Below, one piece after another: positions 32,113 to 40,634 of a stretch of 64,000 nucleotides of DNA; within the stretch, counting starts at the first letter, position 1, and each line of letters starts with the position of its first letter. The stretch lies in assembly GCF_011046555.1 (NCBI RefSeq), contig NZ_CP049246.1:3038001-3102000 (forward strand), written 5' to 3'. Origin of the DNA: Sphingobacterium lactis (GTDB lineage Bacteria > Bacteroidota > Bacteroidia > Sphingobacteriales > Sphingobacteriaceae). Both the position numbers and the translations under genes were made by a program. The notes beneath the pieces are model-generated. The model worked only from the letters and a program-made list of their open reading frames with translations, made no database searches and was not told the DNA's origin.

Positions 32113-34650
32113 TTACTTTGCCTTCTTCAGTTTCTGCAGACGATCTTTAGCTTCTGTCAGTACATCATCATCGCCTTCATAATTCTCGATGATACTCTCC
32201 AGGGTACTTTTTGCCTGCACGGTATTTCCTTTGCGGGCATAGGTATCTGCCAACAGGATAAAACTCTTGGCAACCCAATAATCGTTGGCATCCATATTTT
32301 CGATCACATCAAAAGCGGACTTCTCGGCCTGATCGTACTGTTTATTTTTGTATTGCTGCAGGGCAACCATATAGCGCGCCTCGGCACTGGCTGCGGACTT
32401 GCTCTTCAGCGCGGCAAGGTTCAGCTCTTTCGTTGCTGAGGCTTTATCACCCTGCTTTTCGTAGGCCTTCGCAGCATACATGTGGGCGGTTGCAATTTCC
32501 TCATCCGTTGCTCCCGCATAATTCTTGAGAATTTTTATGTATCTGTTCATCTGCTCGTAATCACCGATCTCGTAATAGCAGATGATCAGATTCTTCACGG
32601 CATAGCCGTAGTTATCCTTGTAATCGGAGTTAAGCTCCAATTTCTTTAAGTGCACGATTGCCTCATTGTATTCCTTCAGGCTCAGGTAAAGCGCAGCCAC
32701 CGTCAATAAGGTATTCTCGGTATACTGGCTTGTCCAGTCGTTCAGAATGATATTCAGGTCGTGCAGCGCTTCTTCCGGATGTCCAGTGTGGTATAAGCTT
32801 ACGCCGCGGATATAACGGGCATGTTTCTCCTGTCTCGGTTTCGGGAATTTATCAAAGTAGGCATTGATAGCTTCCACTGCCGGTCCGTATTGTTTTCGGT
32901 CGAACAACCGACGGCTGGCCTGAAAGGCCAGGTTATCCTGCTCCCCTTCACTCAGGTTGGTCACACTTGAATTGGTCGCATATTGGATATAACTTGTCGC
33001 ATCACCCTGATCCAGGTAAATATTTTCTATGGATAGCAATGCTTGCGCTGCTTCCCCAGTTTTGGAGTAATCCTTCACTACTTTCTGGAAGGTGGCCATA
33101 GCTGCTTCTGAATCATTTTTATTGTACTGTACCAGACCGATGGTCATCAATGCCCGAGGCACGTAACTACTGCGCGGGTACTGTTTGATCATCTTCTGTA
33201 ATCCGGCAATCGCAACATCGTAATCCCCTTCGGTAAATGCGATGTAGGGAATCTCGAATGCAACATCATCCGCATAATTTGATTGTGGAAATTTCTCGAC
33301 CACCGACCGCAGCGTATTGAGCTTCGCAGCATTATCACCCTGCAGTCCTTGGAGGATACCGCGCTGGAACAGGGCATAATCTTGGTTAGGCGCTTTGCTG
33401 TTGATCAACTGATCGTAGTAATCGCTGGCACGCCCGTAATTGCGCATGGATAGGTACGAGTCGCCCAAACGTGCGATGACATCATAGCGTACATTTTTAT
33501 CCAAGGAACTCCCCTCAGCTGCCAGATAGCGCTCAAAATAGTCCGCCGCTACGCTATACCTGTTGATACGGAAAGCCGCATACGCCAGGGCATAATTCGC
33601 ATAATTGTACACACTCGTTGTGCGTGCTTCAGGTAGACGAAGGAAACGCGAGAAGTTATCCACGGCCTCGCCATACTTGCGCACCTCATACATGGCCTCC
33701 GCTTTCCAATAGGTCGCCAGAGCGGCCATTTCCTTATCGTACGGGAATTTCTCCGAACGCATGAACATGGAAATACTGTTCTCGAAAGCACGTTCATTAT
33801 AAAATTCCAATCCGCGGAAATACGTAATTTTCTGTAAGATCCGTTCCGCTTTTTCATCCCTGTTCGTGAAAGATTCCAACAGGTATACAGCTGACTGGAA
33901 ATTGCTTGTTCCCTTCAGGATCTGCGCCATGCGCGACTCCGTGGTCTCCGATTTGTCCGTCTCCGGGCTAAGGTCCGGATATTTCATGGAAATATATTCT
34001 TTCAGCGGTTGCAGGGCAGCCTGTGCGGAGTCCAATTCATTCAGAATTTTCGCATAATTGTACAGACCGTCGGCCTTCAGATCCGGGTCGTGGTCCATTT
34101 GAGAGGCCTTGTAAAAAGCTTCCCGAGCCTTCACCTTATCCCCCGATTCTAGCGCGATATGCCCTAGACCGAGAATCGAACTCTGATAAAAAGCATCGTT
34201 CGGTTTTACCTTGCTCAGAATGGAAGCTGCTCTTTCATACTCCTTACCTCGATACGCCAGGATACCGATCCGGTTGTTGTCGATATTATCGCGTGAAGCG
34301 TTGGGATACTTCTGGTTCAATGGGCTGTGATATGGTTCACGGTATTTATTCTGCTGGAAATACATACCTGCCGCAATCAAGCGCAACTCATTCTCGAGCG
34401 ACTCCCGATTGATATTCATATCCGGACTCCGGCGGATCTTGACCGCATCGGCCAGCATCGGACGGTAATCCCGAACAATCTCTATGGAATCCATAACGCG
34501 GGGCCGTGTGTCTACGCCCTCCACTGTGGATTCTCCATTCTCTTGTTGTTTTTTATCTTCTTGCGCATAACCTGCCGCAAGCAAAACGGAAAGAACACCA
34601 GTCAGCACTGGTTTCAGGTAAATATTGCCGTTCCTTTGTTTCATTATCAT
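32113..34650 (-). CDS. Large exported tetratricopeptide-repeat protein
   Basis: Signal peptide (VLTGVLSVLLAAGYAQ), then an N-terminal segment DSIEIVRDYRPMLADAVKIRRSPDM, of a type I associate with Bacteroidota envelope proteins (Y.P.L.DA.KI), then TPR repeats almost to the end, for example DAFYQSSILGLGHIALESGDKVKAREAFYKAS and DYDVAIAGLQKMIKQYPRSSYVPRALMTIG. The spacing of some repeats resembles the outer-membrane-lipoprotein/YbgF type. 845 residues, probably periplasmic scaffold. The start could also be the second Met, ATG at 34644. Its partner is not in the window. Confidence 0.88.
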   Translation of the reverse strand: MIMKQRNGNIYLKPVLTGVLSVLLAAGYAQEDKKQQENGESTVEGVDTRPRVMDSIEIVRDYRPMLADAVKIRRSPDMNINRESLENELRLIAAGMYFQQNKYREPYHSPLNQKYPNASRDNIDNNRIGILAYRGKEYERAASILSKVKPNDAFYQSSILGLGHIALESGDKVKAREAFYKASQMDHDPDLKADGLYNYAKILNELDSAQAALQPLKEYISMKYPDLSPETDKSETTESRMAQILKGTSNFQSAVYLLESFTNRDEKAERILQKITYFRGLEFYNERAFENSISMFMRSEKFPYDKEMAALATYWKAEAMYEVRKYGEAVDNFSRFLRLPEARTTSVYNYANYALAYAAFRINRYSVAADYFERYLAAEGSSLDKNVRYDVIARLGDSYLSMRNYGRASDYYDQLINSKAPNQDYALFQRGILQGLQGDNAAKLNTLRSVVEKFPQSNYADDVAFEIPYIAFTEGDYDVAIAGLQKMIKQYPRSSYVPRALMTIGLVQYNKNDSEAAMATFQKVVKDYSKTGEAAQALLSIENIYLDQGDATSYIQYATNSSVTNLSEGEQDNLAFQASRRLFDRKQYGPAVEAINAYFDKFPKPRQEKHARYIRGVSLYHTGHPEEALHDLNIILNDWTSQYTENTLLTVAALYLSLKEYNEAIVHLKKLELNSDYKDNYGYAVKNLIICYYEIGDYEQMNRYIKILKNYAGATDEEIATAHMYAAKAYEKQGDKASATKELNLAALKSKSAASAEARYMVALQQYKNKQYDQAEKSAFDVIENMDANDYWVAKSFILLADTYARKGNTVQAKSTLESIIENYEGDDDVLTEAKDRLQKLKKAK

Positions 34651-34966
34651 GTTAATCCCTATTTCTAAGCTTTACAAAACTTCCATTGCTGTGTGGGCAA
34701 CAGCGTATGGCTATCAATAGCATATGTGTACTGCCCAAAACTAAACAAATCCACTATTTTTTCATTGCATTAGCAGCAAATTGTCAGCAACCATACACGA
34801 CCCCTCAAATTAAAGACCAATTATCAAATATTTTGAAATATCTCCTATCCTTGTCAGCTTTTTTACACTTTATGCATAGCCAAATATCCGGCAAATAAAA
34901 TCACGGATTAGGACATATCCCACGCCCCACTTCTCGGGCTACGAAAACGATCTACTATCCGGAAAT
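34651..34966. other. Gene-free AT-rich spacer
   Basis: Just over 300 bases between the TPR gene start and the terminator of the mscS gene. No convincing frame, RNA gene or repeat; presumably it holds the TPR gene promoter, which I could not identify. Confidence 0.5.
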
Positions 34967-35004
34967 GCAAAAAGTCGCCCCGAATAAACGGTGCGACTTA
35001 TTTT
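34967..35004 (-). terminator. Terminator of the gpsA-ggpPS-mscS operon
   Basis: Minus strand AAGTCGCACCG, loop tttatt, CGGGGCGACTTTTTGC; about 60 bases past the mscS stop codon. Confidence 0.85.
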
Positions 35005-35063
35005 GTTGCAGAAGACTGGTATTCATCCAGCCTGCATTACATCCGATAAACTGCGCCAGCGTA

Positions 35064-35909
35064 TTAGTTACGCTTGATGTGAATATCCGTTTGTGGGAAA
35101 GGTATTTCGATGCCCGCCGCATCCAACGCTTCCTTACAACTGATGATCAGTTGCTCCTGCATGGTCCAGAAATGTTCATTGTTGGTGGTCACACGTACGG
35201 AAAGGTTGATGGCGCTGTCGCCAAGGCTTGTCACCACCACATCCGGAGCCGGATCTTTAAAGGCATATTCATTCTTCTGGACACAGTCCAACAGAATTTC
35301 CTTCGCTTGGCGGAGGTCCGCATCATAGGCTACACCGATATCGAACCAGGTTCTTCGTGTCCCCAATTCCGTGTAGTTTGTAATGTTGCTGTTGGATAAT
35401 TCCCCATTGGGAATGACGACCAGCTGATTCTGTGGCGTCACCAATTTGGTATTGAAAATATCAATTACCTTAACCGTTCCATCCACCCCCGTCGACGACG
35501 AAATATAGTCGCCCACTCGAAAAGGCTTGAACAACAGGATCAATACCCCACCTGCAAAATTCGATAGCGACCCCTGCAGGGACATACCGATTGCCAAACC
35601 TGCAGCACCGATTACAGCGATAAATGTCGAAGTCTGCACACCCAGTTGACTGACAACAACAATAAAGAGCATGACCTTCAAAATCCAGTTGATCAAATTC
35701 CCCAAGAAAGTCCTGATACTCGGGTCGATATCCCTTTTCACGAAAATCCGGTCCACCAACTTCCGCACCATGCGGATCAGCCAGAGCCCCAGGACAAGGA
35801 TCAGTCCTGCCGAGATAATGGAGCTGATCAAAATCGGGGCATACGCAATAGCGCTATCCACGAATTTCTCTATTTTTCCTTCTACGTTTTCCAATTGTTC
35901 TACTTGCAT
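35064..35909 (-). CDS. Small-conductance mechanosensitive channel, MscS family
   Basis: Inner-membrane channel that opens on hypo-osmotic swelling and lets solutes out. Three N-terminal membrane helices; the pore helix is the classic GAAGLAIGMSLQGSLSNFAGG, followed by FKPFRVGDYI and the beta domain LVVIPNGELSNSNITNY. 281 residues is the minimal E. coli MscS size. It starts 11 bases after the stop of the glucosylglycerol-phosphate synthase gene and is the last gene of that operon, suggesting that it vents the solute the operon makes (inference from context). Confidence 0.93.
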   Translation of the reverse strand: MQVEQLENVEGKIEKFVDSAIAYAPILISSIISAGLILVLGLWLIRMVRKLVDRIFVKRDIDPSIRTFLGNLINWILKVMLFIVVVSQLGVQTSTFIAVIGAAGLAIGMSLQGSLSNFAGGVLILLFKPFRVGDYISSSTGVDGTVKVIDIFNTKLVTPQNQLVVIPNGELSNSNITNYTELGTRRTWFDIGVAYDADLRQAKEILLDCVQKNEYAFKDPAPDVVVTSLGDSAINLSVRVTTNNEHFWTMQEQLIISCKEALDAAGIEIPFPQTDIHIKRN

Positions 35910-35920
35910 TGTCTATAGTT

Positions 35921-38173
35921 TTATTGTTCGATAGTTTGATTGCTATGTTCTAGTTCTTCGACAAAATCCTGCCCCCAATAATGAATATCATAGTGCTTGA
36001 TCTGCTGAAAGGACCTTTTGATACGGATACTTGCTTCCTCCTCTTCCATGACCAAAGCCTGGTAGAGCGATTCGGTCATGCTCCGTCGGTCATAGGGATT
36101 TGTCGGGACACAGTATGGCAGTTCTACAGATGCGCCAGCAAATTCAGAGAGGACAAGAACACCAGCTTGATTCAGGATGCCCTGCGTGGCCACAAACTCC
36201 TTTGATACGAGGTTCAAACCATCGCGGAGTGGTGTAATCCAAGCCACATCCGCCAGCGCATATTGAACCAGGACCTCCTCAAAAGGAAGGGCCTGAAAGA
36301 AGTACTGTATGGGCGTCCAATCCAGCGTAGCATATTTTCCATTTATTTCACCAACCGCTTGATTCACCTGGTCGCGTATCTTATCGTAAATCCGCATGCC
36401 CTTGGATGGTGGTGTACAGACATTGATCAGTTCGACTTTGCCCTGAAATTCAGGGTGCTCTTTCAGAAACTCGCCGAATGCGAGTACCTTTTCCAGCGGT
36501 CCCTTCACATAATCCATCCGTTCAATGGACACGATGCGCTTTTTACCATCACCAGCAGCCGCCTTGAAATTTTCTATGCGCTTGGCTACCGAATCTTTTT
36601 TGAGCAAGCGATCGATCAATTCAAAATTTACCCCCACGGGTTGGGCGCCCAAGCGAATCTGACGCCCCTCAACCGAGATGACCTTGGTCATATGCTCCAC
36701 ACCCAATGCCATGCTGTAGGTCAGAAACTGATTGGATACATTTACCGTTTTGAGTTTCTTGAACGGTGTATGGCTGCGAAGGACATCGATGAAATTCTCG
36801 ACATACCTAGGGATATGGAAACTGATAAAATCGCACATCAATAGGCTACCGATAATTTCTCGTCGCCAAGGAATGGTATTGAAGATATCAGCGGCCGGAA
36901 ATGCTGTATGGTGAAAGAACCCGATCTTCAGATCTGGGCGCAGCATCCTGAGGAAGGAAGGCACCATCCAGAGGTTATATTCATGGATCCAGACCAGCGC
37001 TTCGGGATCTGCCTCCCGGGCGATGCGTTCCGCAAATAACTGATTTATTTTGAGGTAATGCTTCCAGTCCTTATGGTTGAATTTGGCCTTGTCCACAAAG
37101 GAGAATATCGTTGGCCAGAATGCCTCCTTGGAAAATACGCGGTAGAATTGGTCGATATCCTTTTGGGATAGCGAGATCGCAGATACATCCAGGTTGGGAT
37201 AACGTGCGGGATCCACCTGTTGCCGTTCCTCTGCCGGCCCGTCTTCCATCGCAACCTCTTCCCCTATCCACACGCCAGGTCGTCCCTGTTCGAATAAGCC
37301 AAGCAACGACGGGATTATCCCATTGGGACTCTGAGGCGGTACCTGCTGTAACTTTCCGTCCACCATTTTGCGCTCATACGGCAAGCGGTGGTAAACCATA
37401 ATCAATTGGCGCTCGTCCGATGCATTGAGCGCAAGAGGCGGGGCTATAGTACTTTGCACATAATCGCTGAAGCGTTCATGCCGTTCCATACTTTCTAAAA
37501 TCCCGCCGGCACCGGCCTGCTTTGCGTGGTAAACGTTGGGAAGAGCTGCCGTAGCCTCCAAAAGGGCTCCTTCAGCTTCCCCGACGGCCACACCCTCAAA
37601 TCCGGTTTCGAATAGGGAAAGATCATTGAGCGTATCGCCAGCAACGAGCACGCGATCTGTGGGAACATCCAAATGAGCGACCAATTTTTTCAGGGTACTT
37701 CCCTTGTTCACCCCTTTCGGTAGGATATCCAGATATTTATCCAAGGATGTAATCACGTCACAACCTTTTTCCGCTGCAATCTGACGTACCTGCGCCAAAT
37801 CGGTACTGGCATCGTAAAAGTAAGAACAACGGCGCTGTTGTGGCACGCGCTGATAAACCAGTCCGGGAATATTCGCATAGGCTTCCTGCAATTCGTACAC
37901 AGAAGGCCAATTGTCCTCTATTTCGTGCTGGATGGCATCGATAGCCGCTAAGGAATGACCATCACTGACGGTCCCCCCAACATCTGCGATGACATAGTCT
38001 GGCCGAGGTATGGTTGGGTCATTCAACAATGGAATGACGGATTCAATCCCCCTACCGGTAACAAAAACCAATTGTATATGTTTATTTTCCTTGATGAGCT
38101 GATAGAGCCGTAACCGATCCTCCATCTTGCCCCCCAGGAATGTTCCATCTAAATCTGTAGCTAATAGCATCAT
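35921..38173 (-). CDS. ggpPS: Bifunctional glucosylglycerol-phosphate phosphatase/synthase (HAD-GT20 fusion)
   Basis: Predicted to make the compatible solute glucosylglycerol from ADP-glucose and glycerol 3-phosphate. Residues 1-240 are a HAD phosphatase of the Cof/sucrose-phosphatase type: Asp7 and Asp9 in TDLDGT, VTGRG (38-42), Lys157, GDTLND (179-184). Residues from about 257 are a GT20 glycosyltransferase. Its sequence follows GgpS rather than OtsA: LIMVYHRLPYE, SPNGIIPSL, SKEAFWPTIFSF, WIHEYNLW, FFHHTAFPAADIFN, HIPRYVENF, DGLNLVSKEFV. The same domain order is described for GgpPS fusion enzymes of heterotrophic bacteria. Overlaps gpsA by 4 bases (ATGA), so the G3P-forming enzyme and its consumer are coupled. 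Plain trehalose-phosphate synthase is the main alternative. Confidence 0.82.
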   Translation of the reverse strand: MMLLATDLDGTFLGGKMEDRLRLYQLIKENKHIQLVFVTGRGIESVIPLLNDPTIPRPDYVIADVGGTVSDGHSLAAIDAIQHEIEDNWPSVYELQEAYANIPGLVYQRVPQQRRCSYFYDASTDLAQVRQIAAEKGCDVITSLDKYLDILPKGVNKGSTLKKLVAHLDVPTDRVLVAGDTLNDLSLFETGFEGVAVGEAEGALLEATAALPNVYHAKQAGAGGILESMERHERFSDYVQSTIAPPLALNASDERQLIMVYHRLPYERKMVDGKLQQVPPQSPNGIIPSLLGLFEQGRPGVWIGEEVAMEDGPAEERQQVDPARYPNLDVSAISLSQKDIDQFYRVFSKEAFWPTIFSFVDKAKFNHKDWKHYLKINQLFAERIAREADPEALVWIHEYNLWMVPSFLRMLRPDLKIGFFHHTAFPAADIFNTIPWRREIIGSLLMCDFISFHIPRYVENFIDVLRSHTPFKKLKTVNVSNQFLTYSMALGVEHMTKVISVEGRQIRLGAQPVGVNFELIDRLLKKDSVAKRIENFKAAAGDGKKRIVSIERMDYVKGPLEKVLAFGEFLKEHPEFQGKVELINVCTPPSKGMRIYDKIRDQVNQAVGEINGKYATLDWTPIQYFFQALPFEEVLVQYALADVAWITPLRDGLNLVSKEFVATQGILNQAGVLVLSEFAGASVELPYCVPTNPYDRRSMTESLYQALVMEEEEASIRIKRSFQQIKHYDIHYWGQDFVEELEHSNQTIEQ

Positions 38174-39159
38174 ATTAAATTTTCCTCTAAAGTTTTAAAC
38201 TCAGCATCCACTGAGCGATTCGTATATAGTATGTGATAGACTGTGGACAGGATAGGCAGATGCAGTTCATTTGCCTGCGCATAGGCATACAATCCTGCCG
38301 CAGCTCGATGCCCCTCGGCCACCATGCCCAGTCTTTCAATAGCTTGATCGGCAGAATCACCTTGGGCAATTAACCTCCCGAACTGGCGGTTCCGGCTTTT
38401 ATCCGAATAGCCCGTCACCAATAGGTCGCCGGTGTAGGTTGAATTCAACATGGATGTTTCTTCTCCAGCCATACTGTTCAAGAGCTTATCCATTTCCTTC
38501 ATCGCATTGCTGACCAATACCGCCAGGAAATTATCACCATATCCCAGGCCATCCGCCATACCACTGGCTATGCCCAATACATTCTTGTAAATTGCAGCAT
38601 ACCCGACTCCTGTTGGGTCACTGTTCGTGCGTACGTGGACATAGGGGCGGCGAAAAATTGGCCAAAGCATGTCTGCCAATTTATCATTGGTGCTGGATAG
38701 GGTAAGGTAAGTTGTCTTATCTGCTGCAATCTCTTCCGCATGGCAGGGCCCTGCGATGCAGGCCATTCGAGAATTTGGTATCTGAAAGAATTTTTTCAGA
38801 TAAGCAGCCGCACTCCCCAAACCTTCGCCAACTGTCCCTTTCACTGCGGAAAGGACGATTTTATCCGCTAAGGCAGTCGCATCTAATTCGGCTGCCACAA
38901 GGGGAAGCGCAGCACTGGGAACGGCAAATATGATGATCTGGGATTTTGACACGACCTCTTGTAGGTCGCTGCTCGGATGGACGAATCGTGTGTCCAATTT
39001 GGTTTGTGCGAGATAATCAGGGTTGATGCCCTTTTCGCGTATTTCCTTGACCTGGTCTTTTCGTCTCAGGTACCAATGTGTTGGGTTCTCATTTTCAGTT
39101 AATATCTTTACAATAGCAGTAGCCCAACTTCCACCACCAACTACACTTACTTCAATCAA
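38170..39159 (-). CDS. gpsA: NAD(P)-dependent glycerol-3-phosphate dehydrogenase
   Basis: Reduces dihydroxyacetone phosphate to sn-glycerol 3-phosphate. Nucleotide loop VVGGGSWATAIVKIL, then FAVPSAAL, SAVKGT, a GPCHAEEIA segment in the place of the usual GPSFAxE, catalytic Lys in YKNVLGIASGMADGLGYGDN, and ALITRG-like LVSNAMKEM. 329 residues is normal. The start is TTG at 39159. It overlaps the ggpPS gene by 4 bases and carries the operon's only clear promoter. It may be dedicated to osmolyte synthesis rather than to phospholipids; whether another gpsA exists is not visible here. Confidence 0.92.
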   Translation of the reverse strand: MIEVSVVGGGSWATAIVKILTENENPTHWYLRRKDQVKEIREKGINPDYLAQTKLDTRFVHPSSDLQEVVSKSQIIIFAVPSAALPLVAAELDATALADKIVLSAVKGTVGEGLGSAAAYLKKFFQIPNSRMACIAGPCHAEEIAADKTTYLTLSSTNDKLADMLWPIFRRPYVHVRTNSDPTGVGYAAIYKNVLGIASGMADGLGYGDNFLAVLVSNAMKEMDKLLNSMAGEETSMLNSTYTGDLLVTGYSDKSRNRQFGRLIAQGDSADQAIERLGMVAEGHRAAAGLYAYAQANELHLPILSTVYHILYTNRSVDAEFKTLEENLI

Positions 39160-39178
39160 TCTTTTGGGATTTTTATCG

Positions 39179-39202
39179 CAGAATATCGGTTTAGATTCTG
39201 CA
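39179..39202 (-). promoter_or_regulatory. Small hairpin in the gpsA operon leader
   Basis: gcagaat ... attctgc, a 7-bp stem with a 10-base loop, lies between the promoter and the TTG start in the untranslated leader. It may control message stability or translation; no known riboswitch was recognised. Confidence 0.4.
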
Positions 39203-39222
39203 GTTCAAGAATTAATGAGTTA

Positions 39223-39254
39223 CAAATATAGGCAAAATTAAACTATTAAGCAAA
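39223..39254 (-). promoter_or_regulatory. Promoter of the gpsA-ggpPS-mscS operon
   Basis: Minus strand TTTG, 20 bases, TATATTTG: full consensus at both boxes with ideal spacing, about 64 bases before the gpsA start. Confidence 0.82.
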
Positions 39255-39863
39255 TAAATACCCCTAAAACTCTAGAATTCCCCAATCCAGAGAAGCACAT
39301 AAGAAAAGCAGCACCCTATACGCGCAATATTAACACAAAAGCACCTTTTGATCCATTTTGGTTATTGGGTATCAATTTTGTCTTGCATGCCGTCAACATC
39401 CATCCTAAACGCATAAAAAAGGAAGTTTTAGGTACTGAATTTATTGCTTTTGTCCAAAAAATGGGTTTTACTAGGGTTGGACCTTGTTCGACATGAGAGC
39501 GTGGTGAGAGCGTACTGAGACCGTGGTGAGAGCGTGCCTATAGACACGTACGCAGGGCGGTTGGACCACGCTCGCACCTCGGACGCACCTCAGACAAGGT
39601 CCAGGCCATCGCCAAGCAGGATTTACCAGAATTACTGCATTACGAAATGAATACTATATTTACGAAAAGTATAAAAAGATGATAACGCCAGAGCGTGTTG
39701 GCGTTGATGAAATACGATGAAAAAGGGATTAATTTTAGGTTTTTCCTAAAATCTGTGAAATGAGGAAATTAACCTTTAAATTTGACTTAACACGCTAAAT
39801 ATAAGTTTTTTAACTGGAATATCAGCTAAGATTTTTCTTTTAAATCCAAAAATAATTCCATTG
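39255..39863. other. Gene-free region holding an inverted-repeat element
   Basis: About 600 bases without a credible gene. The AT-rich flanks surround a GC-rich element at 39479-39602 (separate entry). The rest shows nothing recognised. Confidence 0.6.
39479..39602. repeat. GC-rich element with inverted ends and 11-base tandem repeats
   Basis: Ends ggaccttgt (39479-39487) and acaaggtcc (39594-39602) are exact inverted repeats. Inside the left half are four 11-base units (gagagcgtggt, gagagcgtact, gagaccgtggt, gagagcgtgcc; 39495-39538). The right half (ggaccacgctcgcacctcgg, then acgcacctcag) is their rough complement, so the whole 124 bases can fold as one long imperfect hairpin. Confidence 0.75.
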
Positions 39864-40634
39864 CTAGACAGATGCGCTCCTTTTCTCCACCAGGTATTTC
39901 CAATATCTTTTCGGCACATGCCGCAGATGGAGCTTAATGTTCTTTCGTGCTTCGATATTTGTACTCTTAAAATAGGTTTGCCACAGGTGCTGGAATTCCA
40001 ATTCCCGAGGGTCCAAGTCTACCTCAAAGGCATAGGGATCCTGCACATCGCCTTCGATAGCATTGGTGACCTCAATAACCGATTTCCGATCGTAGAAAAA
40101 TCCATAATTCCTGCGCAGGTCATAGATCAGCCAGGATTGATCGGCAAATCGATCCTTAAAGAACCGCGTGACCAAAGGGAGCACATTGAAATCTGGGTCA
40201 ACTAATGCGGTATAGATCTGATCTGCTGATTTCACGAATCGCACGAAAGCCTTCATGCGGTGTCTTTCCCGACTGACCTTCTTAATGGTTTGGTGCATCA
40301 GCAGGACTTTTGGATCCCCATAATTCCGAACTTCCACATTTTGCTGTTGGAATAGTGCAACCAAGAGCTGGAAACCATTCAGCCAAGCTGCGGCATCATC
40401 TGCGAGGAAATTGTGGTAGAACAACGCAATATCCTTTTTACCAATTTTCTTTTCCAGCGCCTGCAGGATGCGATCGGCCTTCTGGTTGTCCGTGGCAATT
40501 TCCCTGCTCGAATAGAAGATACTGGGCCGCTGCATAGCCGACGTAATGGGTTCCGCATCAAATTCTTTTCGTTCAAAGGATTCAAACACACAGCATAAAT
40601 AGCCATGAAAGCTGCCATCAAATAGGTAATACAT
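39864..40634 (-). CDS. DUF4130 family DNA-metabolism protein, partner of the radical SAM protein
   Basis: 256 residues matching the family found beside the putative DNA-repair radical SAM protein and, in many genomes, fused or adjacent to a uracil-DNA-glycosylase-like protein. Landmarks: YYLFDGSFHGYLCCVFESFE at the N-terminus, HRMKAFVRFVKSADQIY in the middle, and FKSTNIEARKNIKLHLRHVPKRYWKYL at the end. Enzymatic activity is unknown. Its start overlaps the stop of the radical SAM gene by one base. Confidence 0.88.
   Translation of the reverse strand: MYYLFDGSFHGYLCCVFESFERKEFDAEPITSAMQRPSIFYSSREIATDNQKADRILQALEKKIGKKDIALFYHNFLADDAAAWLNGFQLLVALFQQQNVEVRNYGDPKVLLMHQTIKKVSRERHRMKAFVRFVKSADQIYTALVDPDFNVLPLVTRFFKDRFADQSWLIYDLRRNYGFFYDRKSVIEVTNAIEGDVQDPYAFEVDLDPRELEFQHLWQTYFKSTNIEARKNIKLHLRHVPKRYWKYLVEKRSASV

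Noticed and set aside
35921..38173. Plain trehalose-6-phosphate synthase
   Set aside because: The GT20 half follows GgpS motifs, the phosphatase is N-terminal, and the gene overlaps gpsA, which makes the GgpS acceptor. Kept only as the alternative.
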